The notes: a model not told the origin generated them from the letters alone. A stretch of DNA of 64,000 nt from Propionicimonas sp. (GCF_029975155.1 NZ_JARKPQ010000160.1:37782-101781); one strand, 5' to 3'. Positions 25,511 to 38,119 are shown, numbered from the stretch's first letter. Translations and numbers: made by a program.

Positions 25511-26080
25511 TCAGCGCAGGATGACGAGGGTCTGTTCCTGTTCGCCGTTCTCGTCGGTCCAGGTGCCGGTCAGGACGCCGAGCGGCGGGCGTCCACCCGG
25601 GACGTGCGCTCCGTCGAGCACCCGGACGACCCGCATCGACTCGCCGGCGGCGTTGGAGACCGGCACGATGCCGGAGCCGAGCACGGTCATGCTCTTCTCG
25701 CCACGGGAGAGGTCGGCCTCGGTGTCGCCCTCGTGGATCACCCGCATCAGTTCGACGAGGTAGACCGGATCGCCCACGGCGTCGTACACGTAGCGGGTGC
25801 CGAGCACCGAGTGGTCCATGGTGCCGACGAGCGAGTCGGACGCCTCGGCCAACGCCTCCGGGCGGTAGGTGAGCGGCACCTGGTACGTCACCCCCTTCGA
25901 GCGCACCAGGATGGTCTCGATGCCCACCTCGCCGTCAGGGTCGACGAACCGGTAGGCAGCCACCCGCATCAGGTCGTCGGGGTCGCCGAAGAACCACTCC
26001 TGTTTCGGCAGCCAGCCGGCCAGCAGCTCCAGCTTGGTGGGGGTCAGGGTTGCGTCATGGATCTCGGCGGTGCCGCTCAT
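25511..26080 (-). CDS. Stand-alone maltokinase N-terminal cap-like domain protein
   Basis: 189-aa protein resembling the Mak_N_cap domain normally found in front of actinobacterial maltokinase: TLTPTKLELLAGWLPKQEWFFG, AYRFVDPDGEVGIETILV and TYQVPLTYRPEAL. No kinase domain follows in the same ORF or nearby, and no trehalose/GlgE genes are in the window, so its role is unknown. AAGGAGG lies just before the ATG. A -10-like TAGTCT at 26102-26107 (minus) suggests its own promoter, divergent from rpsA. Confidence 0.75.
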   Translation of the reverse strand: MSGTAEIHDATLTPTKLELLAGWLPKQEWFFGDPDDLMRVAAYRFVDPDGEVGIETILVRSKGVTYQVPLTYRPEALAEASDSLVGTMDHSVLGTRYVYDAVGDPVYLVELMRVIHEGDTEADLSRGEKSMTVLGSGIVPVSNAAGESMRVVRVLDGAHVPGGRPPLGVLTGTWTDENGEQEQTLVILR

Positions 26081-26129
26081 GGTCCTCCTTCGGGCTCGCC
26101 ACTAGACTAAACCCCTTCCGGGGCCCGGA

Positions 26130-26159
26130 TTGACCCTCGTTCACAGCAATCGGTAGGCT
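26130..26159 (+). promoter_or_regulatory. Promoter of rpsA
   Basis: TTGACC (26130-26135), 18-nt spacer, TAGGCT (26154-26159). This predicts a leader of about 140 nt before the rpsA ATG, long enough for autoregulation. Confidence 0.65.
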
Positions 26160-26308
26160 GACACGCGCACTTCGACCGGCATGACCTCAGACCTAGCGGG
26201 TCGGCACGCTCAGCACGTGCGGTTGCCCAGACGTCAGCCTGGTCCTCGCACGGGAGCACGCGGCCGTCGTGCGGACAGATCTATACAAACCCATCGGAGC
26301 CCTACTAC

Positions 26309-27769
26309 ATGACCTCTAGTCCTGAGGCAGCCACCGTCGCAGTCGACGACTTCGGAACCCCCGAAGCTTTCCTGGCAGCGGTCGACGCGACCATCAAGTA
26401 CTTCAATGACGGCGACATCGTGACCGGCACGGTCGTCAAGGTCGATCGGGACGAGGTCCTGCTCGACATCGGTTACAAGACCGAAGGCGTCATCCCCTCC
26501 AAGGAACTCTCCATCAAGCACGATGTGGACCCGTTCGACGTGGTCACCGTGGGCGATGTGATCGAGGCCCTGGTCCAGACCAAGGAGGACAAGGAAGGCC
26601 GCCTGATCCTGTCCAAGAAGCGTGCGCAGTACGAGCGCGCCTGGGGCACGATCGAGAAGGTCAAGGAAGAGGACGGCGTCGTCACCGGCAAGGTGATCGA
26701 GGTGGTCAAGGGCGGCTTGATCGTCGACATCGGACTGCGCGGCTTCCTGCCGGCGTCCCTCGTCGAGATGCGTCGCGTCCGCGACCTCCAGCCCTACGTC
26801 GGCATGGAGCTCGAGGCCAAGATCATCGAGCTGGACAAGAACCGCAACAACGTGGTGCTGTCCCGCCGGGCATGGCTGGAGCAGACCCAGTCCGAGGTCC
26901 GGCACACCTTCCTCAACCAGCTCACCAAGGGCCAGATCCGCAAGGGTGTGGTGTCCTCGATCGTCAACTTCGGCGCGTTCGTCGATCTGGGCGGCGTGGA
27001 CGGCCTGGTGCACGTCTCCGAGCTGTCCTGGAAGCACATCGACCACCCGTCCGAGGTCGTCGAGGTCGGCGACGAGGTCACGGTCGAGGTGCTGGACGTC
27101 GACATGGACCGCGAGCGCGTCTCGCTGTCGCTGAAGGCGACCCAGGAGGATCCGTGGCAGACCTTCGCCCGGACCCACCAGATCGGCCAGATCGTGCCGG
27201 GCAAGGTCACCAAGCTGGTGCCGTTCGGCGCGTTCGTCCGCGTCGAGGAGGGCATCGAGGGCCTGGTGCACGTCTCCGAGCTGGCCGAGCGTCACGTGGA
27301 GATCCCCGAGCAGGTCGTCAGCGTCAACGACGAGGTCATGGTCAAGATCATCGACATCGACCTCGAGCGTCGCCGCATCTCGCTGAGCCTCAAGCAGGCC
27401 AACGAGGGCGTCGACGTCGCGGCGGACGACTTCGACCCGGCGCTGTACGGCATGACCGCGTCCTACGACGAGGCGGGCAACTACATCTACCCCGAGGGCT
27501 TCGATCCGGAGACCCAGGAGTGGAAGCCCGGCTACGAGGCCCAGCAGCGCGCGTGGGAGCAGCAGTACGCCGAGGCGCAGGCCCGCTGGGAGGCGCACAA
27601 GCGTCAGGTCCAGGAGGCCGAGCAGGCGGATGTGGACGCAGCGGTCGCCCAGGCGAACACCGCGGCCTACTCCTCCGGTGGCGCCGTGGAGGACGCCGCT
27701 CCGGAGGGCTCGCTCGCTTCGGACGAGGCCCTGCAGGCTCTGCGGGAGAAGCTGACCGGCGGTCGCTGA
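26309..27769 (+). CDS. rpsA: 30S ribosomal protein S1
   Basis: 486-aa S1 with four OB-fold S1 repeats: DIVTGTVVKVDRDEVLLDIG (about 32-100), GVVTGKVIEVVKGGLIVDIG (about 118-185), IRKGVVSSIVNFGAFVDLGG (about 210-280) and IVPGKVTKLVPFGAFVRVEEG (about 296-365). An acidic, glutamine-rich C-terminal tail of about 110 residues completes the actinobacterial form. It binds mRNA for initiation on the 30S subunit. The ATG has only a modest GGAG upstream. Confidence 0.97.
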   Translation: MTSSPEAATVAVDDFGTPEAFLAAVDATIKYFNDGDIVTGTVVKVDRDEVLLDIGYKTEGVIPSKELSIKHDVDPFDVVTVGDVIEALVQTKEDKEGRLILSKKRAQYERAWGTIEKVKEEDGVVTGKVIEVVKGGLIVDIGLRGFLPASLVEMRRVRDLQPYVGMELEAKIIELDKNRNNVVLSRRAWLEQTQSEVRHTFLNQLTKGQIRKGVVSSIVNFGAFVDLGGVDGLVHVSELSWKHIDHPSEVVEVGDEVTVEVLDVDMDRERVSLSLKATQEDPWQTFARTHQIGQIVPGKVTKLVPFGAFVRVEEGIEGLVHVSELAERHVEIPEQVVSVNDEVMVKIIDIDLERRRISLSLKQANEGVDVAADDFDPALYGMTASYDEAGNYIYPEGFDPETQEWKPGYEAQQRAWEQQYAEAQARWEAHKRQVQEAEQADVDAAVAQANTAAYSSGGAVEDAAPEGSLASDEALQALREKLTGGR

Positions 27770-27784
27770 CCGGTTCGAAACGCG

Positions 27785-27822
27785 GACGTGCCCCCCACAT
27801 GGCGTGGGGGGCACGTCGCGTT
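27785..27822 (+). terminator. Rho-independent terminator after rpsA
   Basis: ACGTGCCCCCCAC-atggc-GTGGGGGGCACGT, a perfect 13-bp stem extended by a G-C pair, followed by CGCGTTT. It starts 16 nt after the rpsA stop. Confidence 0.85.
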
Positions 27823-27872
27823 TGGTGACCTGCTGGCATGCTTGAGGTCACGGAGGCACCCCAGGAGACGCA

Positions 27873-28619
27873 GTGACGAGTCAACGGCCCACTCAGTTCG
27901 AGAACTATCCGCTCGAGCCGGACCCCGCCGCGTCCGCGTCCGGTGAGGGCGGACCGGCGCCCCGGGTGCAGCCCTACCTGCCGCCGCCCGTTCCCCGGCC
28001 GGCACCGGTGGTGCAGCGACTCCCGGAGCCGGGGACGTCGCGACGCACCGTGGTCGGGCTCGCGATCGGGGTGCCGCTCGCGGCGGTGCTCGGGATCTCC
28101 GTCCTCGGTCGCATCGGCGAGTCGGGCATGCCGTATGCGGAGGCGAGTGGCTGGGCGACGGAGGCCGTCCCGTACGACGACGAGGGCGGCTGGGAGACCG
28201 CCGAGATCGGCGGCCACAGCACCGACCTGGCCGACGGCTGGCAGGTGCTGGAGGAACACCCCGAGCGGCTCGTGCTCGGCAACGGCAGCAATCGGCTGTA
28301 CGCCTACCCGGAGCTCCTCTCGGCGTCGACCATCGCCGTCGAGGAGCTGCCCGCACTGGTGAGACAGGCACTGCAGGACGTGCCCGGCTTCCGTGGCGTC
28401 CCGGGAGCCGCGGTCGACTCGTCCACCCTCGACGTGCAGAAGGCCAGCCTCGGGGGCACCGGCACGTTCAAGAAGCACGCGGCGCGACTGCTGGCGAACC
28501 TGTGGGTGGCGTCGAGCGGCGAGGGACTACTGGTCGTCCGCGTCCTCACCGCCGCGCCGAACTCCGACGAGGCATACGGCGGGCAGGCCATGACCGACCA
28601 GCTCAGTTCGGATTTCTGA
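27873..28619 (+). CDS. Membrane-anchored protein of unknown function (tandem paralogue A)
   Basis: 248-aa protein: a Pro-rich cytoplasmic start (PRVQPYLPPPVPRPAPVVQ), Arg-Arg then one transmembrane helix (TVVGLAIGVPLAAVLGISVLG, about residues 58-78), then an extracytoplasmic domain. That domain has STDLADGWQVLEEHPERLVLGNGSNRLYAY and a conserved segment GTGTFKKHAARLLANLWVASSGEGLLVV. The next gene encodes a protein of the same plan and related sequence. I do not recognise the family. GTG start with GGAG upstream. Confidence 0.7.
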   Translation: MTSQRPTQFENYPLEPDPAASASGEGGPAPRVQPYLPPPVPRPAPVVQRLPEPGTSRRTVVGLAIGVPLAAVLGISVLGRIGESGMPYAEASGWATEAVPYDDEGGWETAEIGGHSTDLADGWQVLEEHPERLVLGNGSNRLYAYPELLSASTIAVEELPALVRQALQDVPGFRGVPGAAVDSSTLDVQKASLGGTGTFKKHAARLLANLWVASSGEGLLVVRVLTAAPNSDEAYGGQAMTDQLSSDF

Positions 28620-29362
28620 TGAGCACCGGCGATCCCCGGCCCAGGTTCGAGGTGTATCCGCCCGCCGCGGAGGCCATCGAGCAGCCCGTCCCGCCCGAGC
28701 CGACCTGGGAGCAGCCCGGCGTCGAGCCGCCCGTCCAGCGGTACCAGGTCACGCCCTACGTGCCGCCGCCGACTCCTCCGAGAGCAGGCCCGAGTCGGCG
28801 TGGCGTCCTGGGGCTGGTGGTGGCTGTTCCCGTCGTGGCGGTCTGGTTGGGCTCGGTCAACAACTCCCGCACGTCGTCCTACGGCGAGGACGAGGAGACC
28901 GACGACGGCTACCTGTCGTCAGACGACACCACCGCGGGCGGCGCGACCATGTGGATCCGTGACGACACCTTCGAGCTGCCGGACGGCTGGGAGGCCACCC
29001 AGATCTCCGACGCGGAGGCGGTGGCCACCAACGGTGCGAGCCGGGTGCAGGCCTACCGCTTCGACGCCGATGCGGCGGACTCGGCCGCCGACCTCGTGTC
29101 CGCCCTGGTGTCGCGCCGTCTCGGCGCCTTCAAGGGAGATCTCGGCAAGCCGGTCGACGAGGTGGACGGCGACGTGCAGCGGGCCACCGTCAAGGGGTCG
29201 GGGAAGCTGTCCGGCAAGGCGGCGCGGCTCGTCGGCACGCTCTGGATCGATGCGGACGGCAACGCGCTCCTGGTGGTGAAGATCGTGACCGCCAGGAAAG
29301 GCTCCGACATCGCGCAGGAGGCGCAGGCCATCGTCGACGAGCTCGGCGCGAGCGTCGGATGA
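28619..29362 (+). CDS. Membrane-anchored protein of unknown function (tandem paralogue B)
   Basis: 247 aa, the same layout as the preceding gene: Pro-rich start (YQVTPYVPPPTPP), one membrane helix (RRGVLGLVVAVPVVAVWLG), an acidic Ser/Asp linker, and a domain with ELPDGWEATQISDAEAVATNGASRVQAYRF and GSGKLSGKAARLVGTLWIDADGNALLVV. Shared motifs with paralogue A are DGW, the NG.S.. turn and KAARL..LW. ATG 28619 overlaps the previous stop (TGATG); the stop overlaps coaE. The tandem pair therefore forms an operon with coaE. Confidence 0.7.
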   Translation: MSTGDPRPRFEVYPPAAEAIEQPVPPEPTWEQPGVEPPVQRYQVTPYVPPPTPPRAGPSRRGVLGLVVAVPVVAVWLGSVNNSRTSSYGEDEETDDGYLSSDDTTAGGATMWIRDDTFELPDGWEATQISDAEAVATNGASRVQAYRFDADAADSAADLVSALVSRRLGAFKGDLGKPVDEVDGDVQRATVKGSGKLSGKAARLVGTLWIDADGNALLVVKIVTARKGSDIAQEAQAIVDELGASVG

Positions 29363-29988
29363 GCCGATCGGGGCCGGCGGTCGTGATCGGCCTGACCGGT
29401 GGGATCGCCTCCGGCAAGTCGGCGGTGGCCGACCTGCTGGCCGCGAGGGGTGCCGTGGTGATCGATGCCGACCTCCTGGCCCGCGAAGCGGTCGCGCCGG
29501 GCAGTCCCGGGCTGGCCGCGGTGGTGGAGCGGTTCGGCGCGGGCGTCCTCGGTCCCGATGGCGGGCTCGACCGGGCCGCGCTCGGCCGCCTGGTGTTCGC
29601 CGATCCGGCCGCTCGCCGTGATCTCGAGGCCATCGTCCATCCCGTCGTGCGGGCCAGGGCCGCGGAGCTGACCGCCGCCGCCCCGGACGGCTCCGTCGTG
29701 GTTCAGGTGATCCCCCTGCTGGTGGAGACCGGCCAGCAGGGCGCGTTCGACGTGGTCGCCGTGGTGGACGTCGATCCGGCCGTACAGGTGGCCCGCGTCC
29801 GGGAACGGGACGGCCTGGACGTCGCCGCGGCCACGGACCGGATCAACGCGCAGGCGGCCAGAGAAGAGCGACTGAACGCGGCGGACTGGGTGATCCACAA
29901 CGGCGGCAGCCTCGCCGAGCTCGCTACCGAGGTGGACCGATTCTGGGAGGCCTGCGTGCTGCCAGCCTGCCCACCTACCGCTGGCTGA
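29359..29988 (+). CDS. coaE: Dephospho-CoA kinase
   Basis: 209-aa P-loop kinase that phosphorylates the 3'-OH of dephospho-CoA, the last step of CoA synthesis. The Walker A region is IGLTGGIASGKSAVADLL, followed by VIDADLLAREAV, the conserved VIPLLVETG and RRxxxR-like VRERDGLDVAAATDRI, and HNGG. Normal length for the shorter actinobacterial form. ATG overlaps the upstream stop by 4 nt. Location near rpsA is conserved in actinobacteria. Confidence 0.94.
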   Translation: MSRSGPAVVIGLTGGIASGKSAVADLLAARGAVVIDADLLAREAVAPGSPGLAAVVERFGAGVLGPDGGLDRAALGRLVFADPAARRDLEAIVHPVVRARAAELTAAAPDGSVVVQVIPLLVETGQQGAFDVVAVVDVDPAVQVARVRERDGLDVAAATDRINAQAAREERLNAADWVIHNGGSLAELATEVDRFWEACVLPACPPTAG

Positions 29989-30026
29989 GCCAACCCACCT
30001 ATCGCTGGCTGAGCCTGTCGAAGCCC
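29971..30026. repeat. Short direct repeat related to the palindromic repeat family
   Basis: CCACCTACCGCTGGCTGAGCC and CCACCTATCGCTGGCTGAGCC in tandem; the second continues as TGTCGAAGCCCC, a variant of the GGTCGAGCCTGTCGAGACC element. Confidence 0.55.
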
Positions 30027-30038
30027 CAGGCTCGAACG

Positions 30039-31145
30039 TCAGTCGCGTTTGGGTTTGTGGGTCATGTCGAGTTCCTCGGCCGTGGTGTGGGTGAGGATCA
30101 TGCCGCCGAAGTCGGCTCTGGCCTGGGCAAGCAGATCGGGGTCCACCGGATCGGTCTTGAGGAGTGGTGTGGCGTACCAGGTGGCCAGGTCTTTGGCTTC
30201 CACCAGGTAGTGGTGCTCGTCCAGCCGGGTGGTGGTCCACCCGCTGAGGTCGTTGGCCTTCGTCAAGTGCTGATCGGTCAAAATCTGGATACCACACGGA
30301 TCCAGGGTGAACTCATGCCAACGATCCGGGAACCGCTTGTACGCGAGCCGATCGAAATAGTCGGTGCCCGGAATCGGGGACATCAGCCAGCTGCCCCAGG
30401 TGAGGTGGGAGATCATGGCGATCGACAGCCGTTCGACTGGGGCCTGTAGCAGCGTGGCACGGAACTCGCCGATGGTCTCTGTCCAGTCCGTCTGGCCAGC
30501 CCTCGAGGTCAGCGACACCGCGCCAGGACGAAGGATGTCCACCTCGCGGATTTCTTGTCGTTCCTGCTGGTAGCTGTTGGACATGCTCACGTTCGTGTTG
30601 TTGGCTTGGCCGATCAGGATCTGTTTGGCGGTGGCCGGGTCAACCCAGAAGTCGGCGCGTAGGTTGATGTTGTCTTGGGCGCGCCCACCCTGGGCGCACA
30701 TCCAGTCGATGCCGTGGCTAACGGCCTGTTTGAGGGTGTCGTTGCCGCAGCCCCAGCCCGGCAACCGCCAGAACCCGTCGACTGGCTGGTATCCAAGCAA
30801 GCAGTTCAGCCGCGGGCCGAACATGAGTTCGTCCGTGGTCGCCCAGGCTGGTGGTCCCACGGTGCGAGCGCCTGTGAGCGTCCCCTCGACCCCGGCGGCG
30901 GCCAGTCGGTCGGCGAGTTGCTGGATCCAGGGGTTCATCTGCTCGGGCAGGCCTTCGATGAACAACATCCAGCCTGGCGGGCCGGAGAACCAGCCGCCAT
31001 TGGCCAGGCCCTCGCCATCGTCGTCGGGGACCGCCTCGTCCAGCAGACCGGCCTCGTAACGCTGCTTCGACTTCAGCAACAACAGGTTCTGCTCGCCACC
31101 CAACGACCGCTCCGCCCGAGCAATCCCCACCCAATCCACATCCAT
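30039..31145 (-). CDS. Conserved-looking cytoplasmic protein, family not recognised
   Basis: 368-aa protein with no signal peptide or membrane helices. It is unusually rich in Trp (GGWFSGPPGWMLFIEGL, FWRLPGWGCGND, THLTWGSWLMSPIPG). The N-terminus begins MDVDWVGIARAERSLGGEQNLLLL from ATG 31145, with AGGAATAGG upstream; the 924-aa ORF-track frame beyond this start is shadow of uvrB. GC is lower than the neighbours. It is convergent with coaE and divergent from uvrB. No catalytic motif stands out, so no function is proposed. Confidence 0.6.
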   Translation of the reverse strand: MDVDWVGIARAERSLGGEQNLLLLKSKQRYEAGLLDEAVPDDDGEGLANGGWFSGPPGWMLFIEGLPEQMNPWIQQLADRLAAAGVEGTLTGARTVGPPAWATTDELMFGPRLNCLLGYQPVDGFWRLPGWGCGNDTLKQAVSHGIDWMCAQGGRAQDNINLRADFWVDPATAKQILIGQANNTNVSMSNSYQQERQEIREVDILRPGAVSLTSRAGQTDWTETIGEFRATLLQAPVERLSIAMISHLTWGSWLMSPIPGTDYFDRLAYKRFPDRWHEFTLDPCGIQILTDQHLTKANDLSGWTTTRLDEHHYLVEAKDLATWYATPLLKTDPVDPDLLAQARADFGGMILTHTTAEELDMTHKPKRD

Positions 31146-31332
31146 AACCAACCTATTCCTCGAATGTCGTACCAATGAACTGCCCGGCGTCCGGGGACTC
31201 GCTGAGGATTGTCGTTGAGCGTAATGGACCAGTTCGATCGCCACCACGAAGTGAGGCGTCTGCGGCCGTGTGGTGCGTTGCTGGTGCCTCGGGATGCGCA
31301 CCCCGGCGGGTCCGTGCGAAGCCGTAGGTGCG

Positions 31333-31355
31333 TTGTCAGAGGGCACACCTATGCT
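31333..31355 (+). promoter_or_regulatory. RecA-NDp (PafBC-type) promoter of uvrB
   Basis: TTGTCAGAG (31333-31341), exactly 8 nt, then TATGCT (31350-31355); the GTG start follows after 6 nt. This matches the tTGTCRGtg-N8-TAnnnT consensus of RecA-independent DNA-damage promoters described in mycobacteria. Confidence 0.75.
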
Positions 31356-31361
31356 CGTTCC

Positions 31362-33443
31362 GTGCGACCAGTGACCGATGTACAGCGCCGGGTGGCGCCC
31401 TTCCACGTGGTGGCCGACTTCGAGCCGGCCGGCGACCAGCCAGCGGCGATCGAGGAGCTCCAGCAGCGGATCGAGGCCGGCGAGAACGACGTGGTGCTGC
31501 TCGGTGCCACCGGCACCGGCAAGACCGCGACGATCGCGTGGCTGGCGGAGCGACTGCAGCGTCCGATGCTGGTCATGCAGCCGAACAAGACGCTCGCCGC
31601 GCAGTTCGCCAACGAGCTGAGACAGTTCTTCCCGGACAACGCCGTCGAGTACTTCGTCTCCTACTACGACTACTACCAGCCCGAGGCCTACGTCCCGCAG
31701 ACCGACACCTACATCGAGAAGGACTCCTCGCTGAACGAGGAGGTGGAGCGGCTGCGGCACTCCGCCACGAACTCGCTCCTGACCAGGCGGGACGTGATCG
31801 TGGTCGCCACCGTGTCGGCCATCTACGGCCTGGGCACGCCGCAGGAGTACGTCGACCGCATGGTGCGGCTGCGGCGCGGCGAGGAGATCGACCGCGACAC
31901 GCTGCTGCGGCGGCTGGTCGACATCCAGTACGTGCGCAACGACCTGGCCGCCACCCGCGGCACGTTCCGGGTGCACGGCGACACCGTCGAGGTCTTCCCG
32001 ATGTACGAGGAGCACGCCGTGCGGGTGGAGTTCTTCGGCGACGAGATCGAGGCGCTGTCCACGCTGCACCCGCTCACCGGTGAAGTGCTCAGCACGGACC
32101 AGGAGGTGTACGTCTTCCCCGCGTCGCACTACGTCGCCGGCGCCGAGCGCATGGAGCGGGCGATCGAGGGCATCGAGGCCGAACTCGCCGTCCGGCTCGC
32201 CGACCTGGAGGCCAACGGCCAGCTGCTGGAGGCGCAGCGGCTGCGGATGCGCACCAGCTACGACATCGAGATGATGCGCCAGATCGGCACGTGTTCCGGT
32301 ATCGAGAACTACTCCCGGCACATTGACGGACGCGACCAGGGCAGCGCCCCGAACTGCCTCCTCGACTACTTCCCCGAGGACTTCCTGCTGGTCATCGACG
32401 AGTCGCACGTCACCGTCCCGCAGATCGGCGGCATGTACGAGGGCGACATGTCCCGCAAGCGCACGCTGGTCGAGCACGGCTTCCGGCTGCCGTCCGCGAT
32501 GGACAACCGTCCGCTGCGGTGGGAGGAGTTCGTCGACCGGATCGGGCAGACCATCTACCTCTCCGCGACGCCCGGTCCCTACGAGCTGGCGAAGTCGCGC
32601 GGCTTCGTCGAGCAGCTGATCCGGCCGACCGGCCTGGTCGACCCCGAGATCGTGGTGAAACCCACCAAGGGCCAGATCGACGACCTGATGGCCGAGATCC
32701 GCGTCCGCACGGAGCTGAACGAGCGGGTGCTGGTCACGACCCTCACCAAGAAGATGGCGGAGGACCTCACCGACTACCTGATGGAGAACGGGGTCCGGAC
32801 GCGCTACCTGCACTCCGAGGTGGACACCCTGCGCCGGATCGAGCTGCTGCGCGAACTGCGGCTGGGCACCTACGACGTGCTGGTGGGCATCAACCTGCTG
32901 CGCGAGGGCCTCGACCTGCCCGAGGTGAGCCTGGTCTCCATCCTGGATGCCGACAAGGAGGGCTTCCTGCGCTCGGAGCGGTCACTGATCCAGACCACGG
33001 GACGGGCGGCGCGGAACGTGGCGGGCCAGGTCCACATGTACGCAGACAAGATCACGCCGTCGATGGCGGCCGCCATCGACGAGACCAATCGGCGGCGCGC
33101 CAAGCAGGTGGCCAACAACACCGAGCGTGGCAACGCCCCGCAGCCGCTGCGCAAGAAGATCGCCGACCTCACCGACCTGCTCGCCCGCGAGGACGCCGAC
33201 ACGTCCGCGCTGGTCAGCCGGGCCGGCGGGCGGCGACCGACGAGCCCGGTGCCGCTCAGCGCGGAGAAGACCCGTGACCTGGGCGCGATGCCGTCCAGCG
33301 AGCTCGCGGGGCTGATCAGCGAGCTGACCGAGCAGATGCACTCGGCCGCTGCCGAGCTGCAGTTCGAGCTCGCTGCCCGGCTGCGTGACGAGATCGCGGA
33401 CCTGAAGAAGACGCTGCGCCAGATGTTGGAGGCAACGCGCTGA
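31362..33443 (+). CDS. uvrB: UvrB, excinuclease subunit B
   Basis: DNA damage-verifying helicase-like subunit of UvrABC. From GTG 31362 it is 693 aa. Walker A is [15 protein letters not shown]; the beta-hairpin region is [21 protein letters not shown]; helicase motifs include [17 protein letters not shown] and QTTGRAARN. The C-terminal UVR domain that contacts UvrC is [25 protein letters not shown] 31371 is an alternative start; the ORF-track start at 31209 is upstream of the promoter and rejected. Confidence 0.97.
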   Translation: MRPVTDVQRRVAPFHVVADFEPAGDQPAAIEELQQRIEAGENDVVLLGATGTGKTATIAWLAERLQRPMLVMQPNKTLAAQFANELRQFFPDNAVEYFVSYYDYYQPEAYVPQTDTYIEKDSSLNEEVERLRHSATNSLLTRRDVIVVATVSAIYGLGTPQEYVDRMVRLRRGEEIDRDTLLRRLVDIQYVRNDLAATRGTFRVHGDTVEVFPMYEEHAVRVEFFGDEIEALSTLHPLTGEVLSTDQEVYVFPASHYVAGAERMERAIEGIEAELAVRLADLEANGQLLEAQRLRMRTSYDIEMMRQIGTCSGIENYSRHIDGRDQGSAPNCLLDYFPEDFLLVIDESHVTVPQIGGMYEGDMSRKRTLVEHGFRLPSAMDNRPLRWEEFVDRIGQTIYLSATPGPYELAKSRGFVEQLIRPTGLVDPEIVVKPTKGQIDDLMAEIRVRTELNERVLVTTLTKKMAEDLTDYLMENGVRTRYLHSEVDTLRRIELLRELRLGTYDVLVGINLLREGLDLPEVSLVSILDADKEGFLRSERSLIQTTGRAARNVAGQVHMYADKITPSMAAAIDETNRRRAKQVANNTERGNAPQPLRKKIADLTDLLAREDADTSALVSRAGGRRPTSPVPLSAEKTRDLGAMPSSELAGLISELTEQMHSAAAELQFELAARLRDEIADLKKTLRQMLEATR

Positions 33444-33465
33444 CCGAACATGGGAGACTGCGGTC

Positions 33466-34440
33466 GTGCACGTGACCACGGAAGTCTGGCTGATCACGAT
33501 CGCGGTGCTGGTGGCCGTGCTGGTATTCGACCTGGTGGTGATCGGCCGCCGGCCGCATGAGCCCTCGATGCGCGAGTGCGGGATCGCGATCGGCGTCTAC
33601 TCGGGGCTGGCGGTGCTGTTCGGGCTCGGCGTCGGCTACCTGGCCGGCCCGCGGTACGCGGGGGAGTTCTTCGCCGGCTGGTTGACCGAGTACAGCCTGA
33701 GCGTGGACAACCTGTTCATCTTCGTGATCATCATGGCCAACCTGCGGGTGCCGCGGCACCTGCAGCAGTTCGCACTGATGGTCGGGATCGTGCTCGCCCT
33801 CATCTTCCGGGGCATCTTCATCGCGCTCGGGGCCGCGGCGATCGAGCGGTTCAGCTGGGTGTTCTTCGTCTTCGGGGCGTTCCTGATCTACACGGCGGTG
33901 AAGCTGTATCTCGACTACCGCTCCCATGACGACGATGACGAGGCGACGGAGAACGCCGTGATGCGCTGGGTGCGGCGCACCTTCCGGTCCAGCCAGGACT
34001 TCCACGGCACCAGCCTGACCGTGGTCCAGGACGGAAAGCGGCTGATCACGCCGATGTTCTTCGTCGTGGTCGCGCTCGGCACCACCGACCTGCTGTTCGC
34101 CCTGGACTCGATCCCGGCGATCTACGGGCTCACCCAGGAGCCGTACCTGGTGTTCACCGCGAACGTGTTCGCGCTGATGGGCCTGCGCCAGCTGTACTTC
34201 CTGATCGGAGGGCTGCTGCAGCGCCTGGTCTACCTCTCGGTCGGCTTGTCGGTGATCCTCGCCTTCATCGGCGTGAAACTGATCCTGCACGCGCTGCACG
34301 AGTACCACCTCGACGACCGGCTCGGGATCACCGTCGACGTCCCCATCTGGCTGTCGCTGCTGGTGATCATCGGCACCCTCGCCATCACCACCGTGGCGAG
34401 CCTGCTGAAATCCCGCCGCGACGTGCGGTCAGGCCAGTAG
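33466..34440 (+). CDS. TerC-family integral membrane protein
   Basis: 324-aa protein with about nine membrane helices. TerC hallmarks are [12 protein letters not shown], containing the conserved DN, and [17 protein letters not shown], with the second acidic metal-site motif. The family includes Alx and TerC-type Mn2+ exporters that supply exoenzymes or remove excess manganese; tellurium resistance is not implied by sequence alone. No yybP-ykoY riboswitch is visible: only 22 nt separate it from uvrB. Its end overlaps the convergent MDMPI-like gene by 12 nt. Confidence 0.92.
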   Translation: MHVTTEVWLITIAVLVAVLVFDLVVIGRRPHEPSMRECGIAIGVYSGLAVLFGLGVGYLAGPRYAGEFFAGWLTEYSLSVDNLFIFVIIMANLRVPRHLQQFALMVGIVLALIFRGIFIALGAAAIERFSWVFFVFGAFLIYTAVKLYLDYRSHDDDDEATENAVMRWVRRTFRSSQDFHGTSLTVVQDGKRLITPMFFVVVALGTTDLLFALDSIPAIYGLTQEPYLVFTANVFALMGLRQLYFLIGGLLQRLVYLSVGLSVILAFIGVKLILHALHEYHLDDRLGITVDVPIWLSLLVIIGTLAITTVASLLKSRRDVRSGQ

Positions 34441-35136
34441 GCCCGGCTGCAGCCCGTCCGCGCCCGACACGGCGGAGGCGGGCAGGCGTCCGCTCAACCA
34501 CGCCCAGAGGCGGGCGTCGCTGCCGCTGACGCGGGTGCGCTCGCCCGTCGTGCCCAGGTCCGCGGCGAGGGAGTCGCCCTCCACGCGCAGAGCCGGCAGA
34601 TCGGCGTCCGCGAGCAGGTCCAGCACCCAGCGCAGCAGCCAGGCGGCCGCGCCCGGGTCGATCGCGTCCGCGCTGAACCCGCAGTCCAGGTCGAGGGTGT
34701 GGACGCACAGTTCGTGCAGCCGGGCGAGCGGCACGGCGGCCAGCTCGACGTGCCGGTTGTGCACCAGGACCGGAGCGGTCCAGTCGGTGACCCTGTCGAG
34801 CGCTGCCTGCAGGGCGCCGGCGCTCGTGTCCAGGTCGATCTGGAGGGCGAGACCGCCCCGGTCGGCTCCGGCCTCCAGGCCGGAGAGGCGCTTCGCGGCG
34901 GTCGGACGCGCGGGCTGGGGGAGTCCGGCCGTGGCGGCGTGGACGACGGCGCGCAGGTGGTCGGCGTTGCGCGCGAGGTGGGTGGCGACGTGGGCCCGGG
35001 ACCATCCCGGCAGCCCGCTCGGCTGGCGCCACTGGTCGTCGCTGATGCTGATCGTGAAGCCGAGCAGGCGCTGGGTGGCGTCAGCCACCCAGCGGTGCAC
35101 GTCCGCCACCGGAATCGACCCGGCGTGCTGGCTCAT
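34429..35136 (-). CDS. Mycothiol-dependent maleylpyruvate isomerase-like (MDMPI/DinB fold) protein
   Basis: 235-aa DinB-like four-helix protein. The family segment is [24 protein letters not shown], with the metal-ligand His, and [19 protein letters not shown] supplies the second His pair. These proteins use mycothiol or act as metal-dependent thiol transferases; the actual substrate is unknown. ATG 35136 lies about 80 nt from the divergent uvrA start. The longer ORF-track frame is shadow of uvrA. Confidence 0.82.
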   Translation of the reverse strand: MSQHAGSIPVADVHRWVADATQRLLGFTISISDDQWRQPSGLPGWSRAHVATHLARNADHLRAVVHAATAGLPQPARPTAAKRLSGLEAGADRGGLALQIDLDTSAGALQAALDRVTDWTAPVLVHNRHVELAAVPLARLHELCVHTLDLDCGFSADAIDPGAAAWLLRWVLDLLADADLPALRVEGDSLAADLGTTGERTRVSGSDARLWAWLSGRLPASAVSGADGLQPGLLA

Positions 35137-35194
35137 GGGTCCAAACCTACGGCTCGCCACACCCTTCCGGCCAGCGGAAAGGGCCGCGGACCGG

Positions 35195-35217
35195 ATGTCG
35201 GAGGCACCATCTACCAT
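35195..35217 (+). promoter_or_regulatory. RecA-NDp-like promoter of uvrA
   Basis: ATGTCGGAG (35195-35203), exactly 8 nt, then TACCAT (35212-35217); GTG 35225 follows after 7 nt. The TGTCGG core and N8 spacing match the consensus; the first base and the last two deviate. Confidence 0.65.
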
Positions 35218-35224
35218 GATCGGC

Positions 35225-38110
<2,886 letters not shown>

Positions 38111-38119
38111 GCGATCCGG

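Noticed and set aside
33444-33465. Manganese riboswitch before terC
   Set aside because: Only 22 nt separate uvrB and terC, too short for a yybP-ykoY element.
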